From positions 1,332,350 to 1,396,349 of the forward strand of contig ML996688.1 of the NCBI GenBank assembly GCA_010356995.1: a DNA stretch of 64,000 nucleotides, in the 5' to 3' direction. The notes under the pieces are model-generated. The model saw nothing but the letters and a program-made list of their open reading frames with translations, was not told the DNA's origin and did not search any database. Shown piece after piece: positions 12,565 through 23,359 of the stretch. The translations under genes and the position numbers were made by a program. The DNA comes from Trichodelitschia bisporula. Lineage: Eukaryota > Ascomycota > Dothideomycetes > Phaeotrichales > Phaeotrichaceae. Numbering within the stretch: position 1 is the stretch's first letter; each line of letters starts with the position of its first letter.

Positions 12565-14503
12565 ATGTCTCTCTCCCGCCACGTGCGTTGCTCGGCCTCA
12601 CTCCATATATTCTACCTTACCATGCTAAACGAAGCTCCAGATTGACCCAGAGGAGCTCGTCGAGCACCTCAAGGACACCGCCTTCTCGGCGCGCGGCAAG
12701 ACCGCTGGCATAGGGTCCACCCACATCTCGCACAGCTCCTCCGCAAACCCCGCCGAAGGGCTACAGTTGACGAAACATGTCATCCCAAAAGAAACCTCAC
12801 CACCGGAGGCCGTGTATGACGCAATCCACTACGAGCTCGAGCTCGACAGCACGCCCAACCTCAACCTGGCCAGCTTCGTTGCCACGGAAATGGAACCCTG
12901 GGCCCGTAAATTGGTGGTGGAGAATCTGGGGAAGAATATGGCGGATGCGGATGCTTATCAGAGTATGTGTCCCCCGGCCTTGTCAGGTATGTATCGTTTT
13001 GCTGAGTGCGGAAAGCGATGCAGGATATGCACGCGCGCTGTGTGTCTATCCTTGCCAATCTGTGGAACGTCCAAAAGGGAGAAAAGGCCATCGGTACCGC
13101 GACCACAGGCTCGTCGGAAGCTATCCACCTCGGTGGTCTGGCCATGAAGCGCCGATGGCAGGAGAAACGCAAGGCGGAAGGCAAAGACACTCTGCACCCT
13201 AACATCATCATGGGAGCAAACGCACAAGTCGCCCTCGAAAAGTTCGCCCGATACTTCGAGGTTGAGCCTCGCATCCTACCCGTCAGCGCGAAGAGCCAGT
13301 ACCGCCTTGACCCCGATCTGGTCAAGGAAAACCTGGACGAGAACACCATCGGCATCTTCGTGATCCTGGGGTCGACGTATACGGGACACTATGAGCCCGT
13401 GGAGGAAATCCATGGTATCCTTGACGTAATGGGCGTCTAGTCGTTCCTCGTGATCGTTTCTGACGTACCTCAGGAATTCGAGAAGAAAACCGGCATCTAC
13501 ATCCCAATCCATGTCGACGCCGCCAGCGGTGGCTTCATCGCTCCTTTCACCCACGCAAAGGCTGGCTTCAAGTGGTACGCTGATCCCGGTCCCTCGCCTT
13601 CCCAAAGAACCCCCACTGACCCCCGCAGGGACTTCTCCCTCCCCCGTGTGCACTCCATCAACGTCTCCGGCCACAAATACGGCCTCGTCTACCCCGGCCT
13701 CGGCTGGATCGTGTGGCGCGACGAGCAATACCTCCCCAAGCACCTGATCTTCGAGCTCAGCTACCTGGGCGGCACGGAGGAGTCGTACACGCTCAACTTC
13801 TCCCGCCCCGGTGCGCAGGTCATCGCGCAGTACTACAACCTGATGCGCTTCGGCTTCAAGGGATACCGCGACATTGCCGAGACAACGCTCTCGAATGCGC
13901 GCCTCCTCAGTGACGCCCTCGAGGCGACGGGCTGGTTCAGATGCCTCAGCAGCATTCATCGCAAGAAGGGCGACTTGGAGTATCGTCCCGGGAAGAAGCC
14001 GTTCCAGGGCCGCAGCAGCGCCGATTTTAACCCTGGCTTGCCCGTCGTGGCGTTCACGCTGACGGATGAGTTCAAGAAGGAGAATCCGCATGTCAAGCAG
14101 GTGACGATTAGCAAGTTGCTGCATGCGAAGCGGTATTGTGTTCCGAGTACGTTCGTCCCCGGGTGCGTCCCTGTCATTGTCAGCTGACCTGTTGGTAGAC
14201 TATGCGCTTCCCCCCAAAGAGCAAGATACCGAAATCATGCGCATCGTTATCCGCGAGACCATGCAGCTGGAGCTGCTGGATCGCCTTATTGCCGACATTT
14301 GCTCTGTCACCGAGACCGTCATGTCGACCGACACCTTCGACCTGTCGGCCTGGCAGCCCTACTCGACCAGTGTTGAGAAGGAGGTTCAGAACATGGGCAA
14401 CACTGCGAAGGCAAAAATAAAGAATCTAGAAGGGAAGGTCGGGGCAGAGAAGAAAAAGGAGAAGGAGCTGAAGAACCACGGTATTCATCGCAGCGTGTGC
14501 TAG
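12565..14503 (+). CDS. GAD1: glutamate decarboxylase
   Basis: PLP-dependent enzyme that converts L-glutamate to GABA and CO2 in the cytosol, feeding the GABA shunt. The predicted protein has 557 aa. Exons are 12565-12582, 12641-12962, 13016-13425, 13474-13574, 13629-14146 and 14199-14503. Family landmarks are ATTGSSEAIHLGGLAMKRRW, IPIHVDAASGGFIAPF, and the PLP-lysine segment SINVSGHKYGLVYPG with the Schiff-base lysine near residue 300. Exon 1 codes for only six residues. The acceptor of intron 2 could instead be at 13006, adding three residues; 13015 fits the family spacing better. Intron 4 (13575-13628) is 54 nt, in frame and stopless. The C-terminal tail is Lys-rich and ends HRSVC. The gene is convergent with the AIF2-like gene, with 162 bp between stop codons. 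Confidence 0.96.
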
Positions 14504-14665
14504 AGGGAAAACATGGTGGACGACGTACCCACATGCTAGCAATTGACACGTTTGGACCTAAACTCCATGTCTAGCAGAACTATTAAATGAGGGGTATAAA
14601 AAAGCACAAGAGAATCGCACCCTCTAACAGCACCAAACGCTAGCTGATGCAGTAGCTAATCGTCC

Positions 14666-15988
14666 CTAAACAACCGCTTCATCCTTCCACTTGCTCTCCT
14701 TGGCCACCATTGACCCATCAATGTAGCCCGCAAGCATGCCCACCATAAAGTCACGCCCCTTGATCAACCAGACAAAGATGCTGGGCACCCGCCAGCCAAA
14801 GATGGCGCCAACGCCCTTACTCCGGCCCACCGGCACAATCTGCATCTCGGAACTATTCTTCGAGAACGTGCGATCCTTGCCCTTCATCGCCGTCCCCTCA
14901 GGCGCGCCCGCCGCATCCCACAGCAGATCGCGCTTCAGGTTTGTCATAACGACGGGCAGCGCCGCCGCGATCTCCATGATGCCGCCGCGCGTGTAGTTGC
15001 CCACATCGCCGAGCACATAGACACGCGGACCCGCCTTCTCGACGCGTAGTGTTTCGGGGTTGCTGTCGACGTAGCCGCGTGCGTCCAGCACGTTGGCGGG
15101 CAGAAACTCGGTGTTGGGCGCGACACCCGTGGCGGGGATATAGATGTCGGCGTCGTGGGTCTCGCCCGTCGAGAGCGTGACCGTAGCGGCGGCGAAGAGA
15201 CTATCCAGGTTTCCGGTCGCGGGGTCGACCTTGCCAGCGGCGGCAGGGGTGACGGCTTCGACGCGCGCATTGTACACGACGTCGACGCCGACGCGATTGA
15301 GATATCCCTCAGCGGCCTTCCCAATGGCAGGCCGCAGAATGGGCAGTAACTTGCTGTCCGCCGTGATGACCGTGATCTTCACTTTGGGCGCCTTGTGCTT
15401 GCCGGCCAGGAAGCCAGCGGCGCCGTTGAGTTCCTCACCCAGCTCGGCGGCGGTCTCGACGGCAGCAGGCCCGCCGCCACCCACGATTATGGATTTCACA
15501 TTCGGGAGGGCCTTTTGGAAGGCGACCTGCGCAGCTTCGAGCGCCGTGTGCGTGGTCTGCAGGCCAAGGATGGGGGATGGGGTGCGCACGCCTGTCGCGA
15601 TGACAAGGGCGTGGTACGCGTAAGTGGTAGAGGTGCCGTCGGCGAGGGCGATGGTTGCGATGCGTGCGGTTGGGTCGGCGCTCGTGGCCGTGCCTTGCAC
15701 GAAGGTGAACTTGTCCGCGTCGTACTTCTTAAACTGGTCGATGACGGGAATGGCCGTCTTTGCGGCGGGCATGAGGGAGTGGTTGACGGCACCGCGGGGC
15801 GCGGTTGGCCGGTGGTAGATGTGGCTCGAGGTTGAGACGAGAGTGACGTGATAGGTGCCCTTGCTAGAGAGGGCGGGTACGATGTGGTTTAGGATGTACT
15901 GCGCAGCTCCCACGCCGGCGTAGGAGCCGCCGAGGACGAGGATCTCCTTCGTGGGACCGGGCTTGGAGGTGAGTGTTGAGTCTGCCAT
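14666..15988 (-). CDS. AIF2/FSP1-like FAD-dependent oxidoreductase
   Basis: Single-exon 440-aa flavoprotein of the pyridine nucleotide-disulphide oxidoreductase superfamily, closest in layout to fungal AIF-like, AMID or FSP1 proteins. Visible motifs are an N-terminal FAD dinucleotide fold (LVLGGSYAGVGAAQYIL, residues 17-33), an ATG motif (LVIATGVRTPSP), a second NAD(P)H fold (SIIVGGGGPAAVETAAEL), and the C-terminal FAD motif VYVLGDVGNYTRGG. The C-terminal region contains a hydrophobic stretch (GWRVPSIFVWLIKGRDFMVG), which could associate with membrane. No mitochondrial presequence or peroxisomal tripeptide is visible. Relatives transfer electrons from NAD(P)H to quinones or act in cell death; the exact substrate is not evident. 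ATGGCAGAC is a natural start. It is convergent with glutamate decarboxylase. Confidence 0.9.
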   Translation of the reverse strand: MADSTLTSKPGPTKEILVLGGSYAGVGAAQYILNHIVPALSSKGTYHVTLVSTSSHIYHRPTAPRGAVNHSLMPAAKTAIPVIDQFKKYDADKFTFVQGTATSADPTARIATIALADGTSTTYAYHALVIATGVRTPSPILGLQTTHTALEAAQVAFQKALPNVKSIIVGGGGPAAVETAAELGEELNGAAGFLAGKHKAPKVKITVITADSKLLPILRPAIGKAAEGYLNRVGVDVVYNARVEAVTPAAAGKVDPATGNLDSLFAAATVTLSTGETHDADIYIPATGVAPNTEFLPANVLDARGYVDSNPETLRVEKAGPRVYVLGDVGNYTRGGIMEIAAALPVVMTNLKRDLLWDAAGAPEGTAMKGKDRTFSKNSSEMQIVPVGRSKGVGAIFGWRVPSIFVWLIKGRDFMVGMLAGYIDGSMVAKESKWKDEAVV

Positions 15989-17391
15989 TGGGGGCGGTAG
16001 GGTGAGGGGCTATCGACAGAAAGGGATGCTAGATGTGTAAGAGTAGACGAAGATGAGGAAGGAAGAGTGGGTAAGTAGGCAAAAAGAGAGAGTTGGAGGG
16101 AGTGAAGAAGCTTTTGTAGGTGATGGGGGAGCACAGAAGGGGCACATGGGAGAAAGAGCTAGGAACAAATACCCGATTATAAAGAAGCACGGTTCACCTG
16201 AACCCGATCAATCAGCCATCCGGAGTCGGACAGCATCATGTACCCATCCAGTCAGGGAGATGCCACGCAAAGAGCCACAGCGCTAGTGGAGTCGCGGTCA
16301 GAGAATTGAGTTGGCCTAGCCCTTGGGCATATTGGTCCTTGAGAATGACGAGGCTCGCTGTCGCCGACTCGATACGCACCCACAACAGGTGGAATTTCGT
16401 GAACCTTTTAATGTATCAAAAGACGACATTGCTTGATACTCTATTTCTTCCTCCATCTCCCATCCCATCTCTCTCTCCCTCTCCCCTTCTCTCTATCTTG
16501 ACCCCCAACTATGTTTTCCTCTGCATTCAAACCGAGGCGCGTCCATGTTCTCGACTTCCATGTCTTGGCTCTTCAACAACCCACCCCGGTCAGGTACCGA
16601 CAAGGTCCAATCACTAGCCGAAGCCTGCGGATCATCCCATTGAGGACTAGCTAATCGTCGGCATACCCTCCATCCGTCTTCCCGGCGAGCTTACCAACAC
16701 TTCAAACCAGCTGCTGAGTTTAACAATCATACAGCCCTACACCATGTAACCATACTGCGCACTCATCACCAATGTTTGGACGAGTCAGATAGCACGCTTG
16801 GGCATTACCTACTCTCGTCGGCGTGCTTATCGCCCGTTGTTCCATCGAAAGCTCATTCCCGTGTTAATTTATCATCCCCTTTGCTGATTGCTTTGTCTGG
16901 CTGATCAAGCGGGTCTGCTCCAGCGTGTGGTGGCACGACGGTAGACCCGCTCCCCCATCCCTTCCCTACTTTGGGGCTGAGAAGGCAAGACATTCGATAC
17001 TCACATCCTGTGGATCTCAAGGGCCTTCCTTGGTTGGCGGAACAGCCTTCGATCACCAGTCACTGAAGCAATACCACCACGTTCACATGTCAGCCTGGTC
17101 TTAGGTAAGCTTCGTGTTGGAGACGGCATTGATTCTGAAAAAGCTGCATTCCCGCTGGAGGCCATTGGGTATCCCTCATAACGATACAGCGCTACGTAGT
17201 GCTAGGTATATCGGACGAGTGCGAGAGAGATTGTGGAATATGAAAGCCCACCGCTCCCGCCGACGCTGCAAGCCGATAACACCTGCTTAGGCCTTCGTTG
17301 AGCCCAGTATAAAGTGCGAACGACGCCCGTGGACACCCTGCTAATCCCACTCCGACCGAGAGGACCAAAGGCCCCATCAGTCATGCAACCT
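15989..17391. other. intergenic, no gene seen
   Basis: The stretch holds the promoter of the AIF2-like gene on its left and the 3' side of the NAC beta gene on its right. A CT-rich run (about 16446-16500) resembles fungal promoter pyrimidine tracts but has no attached gene that I can identify. No RNA gene was recognised. Confidence 0.45.
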
Positions 17392-18167
17392 TTACTCCAC
17401 ATCGCCCTTGCCCTCGAAATTCTCGCCGGCAACGAGGTCGGGGATGTCATCATCATCATCCTCGTCATCTTTCTTCTCACCCTCCCCACCCTCCTTCTTC
17501 TGCATGTTCTGGTACGACTCGGCCAGCTTGCGCAGCGACGCGAGCGAGTCGGGGCCGAGCTGGTTCAGGATGCCAGGGACGAGCTCAGTGAGTTCCTTGT
17601 CCTCACCGTTGCCGTAGATGGCGAAGGTGTTGGCGGGAACCGAGGCGTGGACTACGTCGCTTGTCAGAACCGCAAACCCCAGCAACCGTGGCCGATGCTC
17701 CAGCATCCGCACAGTCCAATCATGTATGAAGCTCACCCTTGGGGGCCGCGAAGTGAATCACGTTGCCATCGCTCTTGAACATGTTGACCTCCTCAATCGC
17801 CTGGATGGGCTGAACGTTCAGCTTCTTGAGCGCACCCTGCAGCTTCTTGTCGTCGGTGCCAGCGCTCTTGTGGACCTTCTTGACCTTCCGCCGAGGAGTG
17901 CCCTTGCCGCTACCGTTGTATTAGCTCGAGCACAGAGTCCCGCTGTCCGGGATGCGGGGAAGAGTTTGGAAAGAGGCATCGAGGGTGGTGCGGTGTCGAA
18001 CAGGAGAAGCGACTTACCCTACATGCCGAAGCAACGTTAGCAGCTACGCGACATAAAAGCTTTTTGCATCACAACATATGACAACATATGATTTGTAGAC
18101 GAGGGTAGAACGTGGACTCACCAATGCGGACATTGGCCTGCATGCGAGCCAACTTTGCTTGATCCAT
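17392..18167 (-). CDS. EGD1: nascent polypeptide-associated complex subunit beta
   Basis: Beta subunit of NAC, the ribosome-bound heterodimer that contacts nascent chains in the cytosol. The predicted protein has 159 aa. Exons are 18167-18122, 18018 (one nucleotide), 17909-17737 and 17651-17392. It carries the ribosome-binding motif RRKVKKVHK and the NAC domain ([15 protein letters not shown], then [16 protein letters not shown], then [20 protein letters not shown]), followed by an acidic tail (DDEDDDDD). The start [16 protein letters not shown] is typical. After RIG, joining exon 1 directly to 17909 is one base short of frame. Using the G at 18018, flanked by ATGTAG and GTAAGT, restores [11 protein letters not shown] exactly as in relatives. 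Both introns (103 and 108 nt) have branch sites (GCTAACG and GCTAATA) close to their acceptors. The total coding length is 480 nt. Identity is certain; the 1-nt exon is inference from frame. Confidence 0.96.
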
Positions 18168-19041
18168 GATTGAGGTTGGTGGGGGGTTGCTAGGACGGGG
18201 CGGATCCTATTCCGAGAGACATCGTCAGCGACTCGAAATAAAACTGGTCAAACAGGGTGAGGGAGCCTACCTAGCGGGGTTTTGTGATGGCAAAATGGAG
18301 TGGTTGCAGAGGTGGAGTGAAGGTTGGAGGTAGGTGAAGTCGGCAAGGCCACAAGAAACTCCGAATGTGCGCCTCCATGCGGCTCGCTTAACGCCAAAAT
18401 TCAGCAATTGTGGCGGTGCACTCTGCGGGGTACTGCCCTCGAACCTGACGTCAAACATTTGATATGGCTCACATTCGTTAGGACAATAGCCTATAAAGTT
18501 CTCTCGCTGTTTTCTATCGGCGTATAATTTGGAAAGAAGAGTGGTGGCGTAAATGGGTAGAGAAGCATAGTGCCACTCTTTCTTAGGCGACATACCTCGT
18601 CATTGTAGGCAATAGGTGACGGGAGAACCAACCGCACAATGTGGTTCGGAGAATAGTCTATATAGTTACTGCTCTACCTTTTCGCATTTATGTAGGTACT
18701 CTCTCTTCTAAATCAAGCGTTCGACACGACATCTACAGTCTCAAAATATGCAAGATGCAGCAGCCAAAAGCTCCACGTTATTGACGTTGATGAGCACATC
18801 AGGACATACTCTCTATGACGCACACTATTGTGCAACCAACCCACCGTGAAACGAATGCAGCTCATAGGCACCACACCGCTTCCGGAATCATCCAAAGCCG
18901 AACCAAACCGGAACGCCAGCGCTATGCATAACTACAAGTTATAAACGACAAAATTCAAGCGTCAAACCGCGCCCCGCGCCAGCAGCAAACACCACACCAC
19001 GGACGCCTCCGGTTGAATATGTACAAAAGGAGAGTAGGGTA
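18168..19041. other. intergenic, NAC beta promoter side
   Basis: This covers the upstream region of the NAC beta gene and the 3' side of the fibroin-3-like gene, with no gene seen. A 108-codon open frame at 18267-18593 (-) lies in the presumed NAC beta leader and shows no domain. Confidence 0.45.
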
Positions 19042-20114
19042 TCAGATGTCGCGCCACGACCCCTGCGTCGCCCCTTGGCTATCGTACGGCCGTACCTGGC
19101 CGTTATATGGCCGCGCCTGGTTGCCATATGATTGCGGTGGCTGGTCATACGCAGGCTGAGAAATGCCGTTGTACGGCCGCGGCTGGTTCGGGTACGGCCT
19201 GGGTGATTGGGACGGTTGGTACGCGTTATAGGGTTCAGCGGGCGGTTCGTAGGCCGTTGACCCAGAGGGCGCATATCCAGGCGAACGTGGGGGGATGTAC
19301 GGATCCTTGCGACCGTACTGTTGGTTCCCGTATCCTTGCTGCACCGGATTCGGGGTCGCTCCGCGATATCCAGAGTGGCTATCGGCATGGGGACCCGCTG
19401 GTGGGCCGCCATATGGACTGTAACTACGCGGGGCACCGTTTCTGAGGAATGAGTCTTGTTCCTGAAAAGGCGAGCGCGGACCCGGAGACCTTGAGGGAGT
19501 CGGTGAGACGAGGTTAGGTGATGAGGCGGCACCTTGCTCTTGGGGCTTCAGCTTGTCTAATTCGTGGCTCTCTCCTTCCTCGAACACGGCGACCTTTTTG
19601 CTCGTCGCGTCTTGCCAGCTCGGCATTGCGGGCAGGGAATCTTCGTGCACCTTTCTTCCCGATTCAAACGTTGCGAATTGTGGGGGAGCTGAGTAGACGG
19701 GCGCGGGCGCGGAGTGGTATTGTTGATTGTACATGGGCGGTGGATGACCGTATGGGGTTGATGGCACGGAGTTGAGATGCTGGTGTCCTTTGTCCTTCTT
19801 TCCAGATCCACAGCAGCCGGCGCAGCAGCGAAAGCAGCAGCATGCGCACTCGGCCCCGCAGCAGAGGCACCGAGCGAGACACCAGAGCAGCGAGAGGGCG
19901 ATGAGGGAGACAACGATGATTGCGACAATCACTGGCCATCTGAGGGAGGTTAGCACTGCAACCTCGAACGCAAGCACAAGTGCGCATCGCAGAGCGGGGA
20001 CGAAGCTCACTTGCAATAGGTCTTCTCCATGCACTTGTCCCAAGACGAAAAAGTGTTTTTCACCCCCGTTGCAGCGCCGATGACGCCGTCCTGACGAATG
20101 TGTAGGATGGCCAT
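19042..20114 (-). CDS. fibroin-3-like single-pass membrane protein
   Basis: Predicted 333-aa protein. Exons are 20114-20011 and 19939-19042, with a 71-nt intron (GTGAGC donor, CTAAC branch, CAG acceptor). The N-terminus carries the conserved segment SSWDKCMEKTYCKWPVIVAI, which continues into one hydrophobic helix (about residues 36-55) and then a Cys-rich cluster (CLARCLCCGAECACCCFRCC) that is a good candidate for palmitoylation. The remaining 250 residues are disordered and rich in Pro, Gly, Tyr, Gln and Ser, with repeated RPYN and PYDQ units near the end. This architecture matches fungal proteins annotated as fibroin-3 related, whose function is not established. The alternative start in the longer exon 2 frame is rejected because the conserved SWDKCM motif lies in exon 1. 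Confidence 0.88.
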
Positions 20115-21093
20115 GCTGGCGAAGGTGGACTCTACTGACGACCAGCGACGAGTTTGGTGCAAGTAAAGTGGACTCTGGGAGAGTAGGAATGCTGTGAAAT
20201 GAGCGAGGTGATGAGGGAACGTTGCACGCCGTGACCCTCTACGCAACGTACCGTACAGTTGATAGGATGCGCGCTCAGTTGGAATCTGGGGACGAGGCTG
20301 CTCGGTCCGCCACTCAAGCGGCGGGAAGCAAGGACAAGTGTGGCCAACCCCTCCCCTCCCCTTCCCAATGGCTGACATAAGAAGTACAGTATCCTTGCTC
20401 ACTCGAAACACTCACCCTGCAACTCTTTCCCCTACAATTAATATGGTGACGCTTCATCCCATTTGCCAAACCATTGGTCTAAAGCAGAGCTAACTACTTA
20501 GCTCATCGACTTGGCCCTTTGACGTTCGACCGTCAAAAGCCAAAAAGGAGAAACCCCCTTTCCGGAGATGCGATCCGTACAAGTGCATATTTCACTTCAT
20601 ACGAGTCCAGATGGGTAGCCCGGGACATATGGAAGAAGGCTGTGATGCACCGCAGCCATTGTTACATCCATCTATAAATGCATCATTTTTGGCCCGTTAC
20701 CACCTGCAAGGCCGGCGCGGGAAGCCCCAGGCTGACGACAGATCGGAAGCGGGCCACCCGTGTCAGCACTTAGCGCACGTTTCTCCATCTTGAACGGCTT
20801 TTGTTCAAACTGAATGCGGACTACCGAGTGCGGGCAGCATACGTAGTAATATCTTAGCATCATGCAATTATGCTACGTAAACTTGGAACCGCAATTAGCT
20901 CAAGCAGCTTGCTTCTGGAAAAGCACCCCAGACAGGCTGTGCTTGATAAATCTACGCAATGGTCTTTCGTTGAACGTACATCATGACTGCTATGCATCCC
21001 CCCGCCAAATAAAGCCATGGCAGACAAGACCCTCGCGCCTACGTACGCCAGAGTCCCATGCAAAAGGCAAAAGACAAACTGAGCCACAACTAA
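20115..21093. other. intergenic, fibroin-like promoter and STI1 3' flank
   Basis: About 980 bp between two same-strand genes. It should contain the promoter of the fibroin-3-like gene (left part) and the 3' untranslated region of STI1 (right end). A TACCGTA motif occurs near 20245. No gene seen. Confidence 0.45.
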
Positions 21094-22981
21094 CTACCGC
21101 CCAAGCCTGATGACACCCGCAGCAACGAGCTTCTGCACCTTGATCCTCACTTGCGGGTTCCGCATGTGGTCTTGCAGCGCGGCGGGGTCCGCCTTGGCCT
21201 GCTGTAAGATGCTCTGCATAACGGGGTCCTGGAGGATTTGCGCAATCTACATGGAATGTCAGTCACCGTGCTCGTAAAATGTGGCTGTGTAATGTGGCTG
21301 TGCAAACATACCTCTGGGTCACGTTGGATGCGCTCCATCGTCTGCTCTTCCGTCTCACCTTCCCGAGCAGAAAACTGCCCCTGGAGCGCCTTCTGCTGCT
21401 GCTGGTCAATCTCCCGAGCGTTCTTGCCGCCCTCATCATGCTCGCGCGCCTCCTCGCAAACGTCGAGACACTTGTTGTATTCACGCATCGCGAAAAGGGC
21501 CTGAGCCTTACGAAGGTAGGCACGGATGAACTTTGGATCCCGCTTGATGGCCTCGTCACAGTCCTGGACAGCAGAGGGGAAAGACAGGAGCTTGATGAAG
21601 CAGGCCGCCCGGTTTGAGTATCCACGAGGATCGTCAGGGCCGCGCTTGATCATCTCCGTGTATGCCGCAACCGCCGCAGGCCAATCTGCCTCCTTGAATT
21701 TCTCGTTACCGAGCTCGCGGGCCTTTTCGGCCTCCTCCGGGTTGACGTACGCATCGCGCTCGGCGACAATTTTGGCCTTCTCGGCAGCGCGGAGCTTGGA
21801 CAGAACGTCGGGTGTCCGGTGCTCCGTCAGGGACTTGTTGAAGTAGAAGATCGCTTGAGAGTAATCCCCGAGCTTCTCATAGGCAGACCCAATACGCCCA
21901 AACGCCTTTGCGATGAGCTTGAAGTCTGCCATAACCTCGCGCCCCTCATCAACAGCCTGCTTGCAAGTCTCGATGCACTTCTCGTAGTCGCCCTTCTCGT
22001 AGTATGCAGCACTGAGGTTAGTGAGGTAGGTAACATCCTTGAAAAGCGACCAGGCCTTAGTGTAGTGCTCAATGGCGGCGTCAAACTGGCGTTTCTTGTA
22101 GTTTTCCGTGCCAAGTTTCTTTTCCTCATCGGCCTTCGCCTTTGCCTCGCGTTTAGTAGCAGCTTCTTCATCCTCGGACTCAGGAGTGGGTTCTCTCTTA
22201 GGCTCAGGCTTAGACGAGGGTGCATCGGGCATGGGAACATCTTCTTGGACTTCCTGAGCCGACCCGCCGGGACCACCAGGCCCTGCATTAGGATCGCGGA
22301 ACTGCATATCGATACCCAGCAAGACGCTGATGACTTGCAAGAAGCGCGGGTCGCTCAGCTCCGCGCCAGCCGCGTTCGGGTTCTGCCTGATGCGCTGTAA
22401 TTTGGCCATGAACTCGTTGTCCGCAAGCAGATAGCTCGTCTTCGGGTTTTTAGCCAGCTTCTGGATCAACTGCGGGTCGTTGAAGATATTGCCGAGACCA
22501 CCGCTGGGGTCGGCGCCCCCCGCCTCAGACTCCATGGCGCGCTTGACGGACTCGAGGCCAGACTTCGCTTGGGCGTTGGCGGGGTCGAGGCCGAGGGCCT
22601 TCTCGTAGGCATCGTTCGCAGACACTATCATGTATGAGTGACTTCACAAGTGCGATAGTGGCATTATGACTCACAAAGATCTCCTTGGCCATGGTGCGCG
22701 GCAGCCTTGCGAGTCCAACCCTTCGGCCAGTCGGGCTTCAGTTCGACAACCTTATCGGCATCGTGCAGCGCGTGCTCAAAATCTTTGATGGAGGCGTAAG
22801 AGCCCGAACGGTTCGAATACAGGACGTGATTCGTGGGGTCGAGCTCGATGGCCTCAGAGAACTTCTCGCTACGCAAAAGTTAGAAACCAAACAAACAACG
22901 AGGCTGGGGCGCCTACATAGACTCTTTGAACTTCTTCTCCTGGAAGAGCTTATTGCCCTCCGCTTTCAGTGCTTCAGCCAT
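21094..22981 (-). CDS. STI1: Hsp70/Hsp90 organising co-chaperone Sti1 (Hop)
   Basis: Cytosolic co-chaperone that bridges Hsp70 and Hsp90 during client transfer. The predicted protein has 574 aa. Exons are 22981-22917, 22868-22675, 22624-21312 and 21246-21094. The layout matches the family: TPR1 (residues 1-110, [29 protein letters not shown]), a DP1 segment ([18 protein letters not shown]), an acidic/Lys linker, TPR2A (from about 255, [20 protein letters not shown]), TPR2B (from about 387, [18 protein letters not shown]), and the C-terminal DP2 domain encoded by exon 4 ([20 protein letters not shown]). The end, AAGVIRLGR, is typical. Without exon 4 the frame would run into an unrelated tail, so the last intron (21247-21311) is required. 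A heat-shock-element-like site lies about 130 bp upstream. Confidence 0.97.
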
Positions 22982-23359
22982 GGTGGATAGTGAGGATATG
23001 GCTCAAAGACTGTTTTGCGATGGGTGACGACTGTAGAATGTTTGTTTTGGGTGGAGACTTGTGATGTAGTACGGGTGGTGCACGTCGTTCGTATAAATTC
23101 AACCATGCACTTCTAGAGCTTTCTGAGGGGCACGGGCCGTGCTCGAGAAGGTGCTTGTGAGTTTTGCCGCCACTGACCGCCCACATGCGTCTTGGCTTAG
23201 AGCGGGGCTGACAGGGAGTGAGGGGCAGGGCAAGGCGTAAGGCGGCCCACTTCATTTCAATCCACTTGTTTGCAGTCAAAGGATTAGGCTGAGCGACTTC
23301 ATCACAAGGCTGGCTCATGTTACATGTGTACAGTAGTGTCCTACTCTATCAAACCACAG
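22982..23359. promoter_or_regulatory. STI1 promoter region
   Basis: 378 bp between the STI1 start (-) and the stop of the upstream monooxygenase gene (-). It holds the candidate heat-shock element listed separately and an AT-rich GTATAAATTC stretch at 23091-23100. No gene seen. Confidence 0.5.
23111..23123 (-). promoter_or_regulatory. candidate heat shock element upstream of STI1
   Basis: The plus strand reads TTCTAGAGCTTTC. This is three alternating 5-bp units TTC-nn-GAG-nn-TTC, one base away from a perfect nTTCnnGAAnnTTCn element, about 130 bp upstream of the STI1 start codon. STI1 is an Hsf1 target in yeast (established knowledge), which makes the location meaningful, but a single short site can arise by chance. 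Confidence 0.45.
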
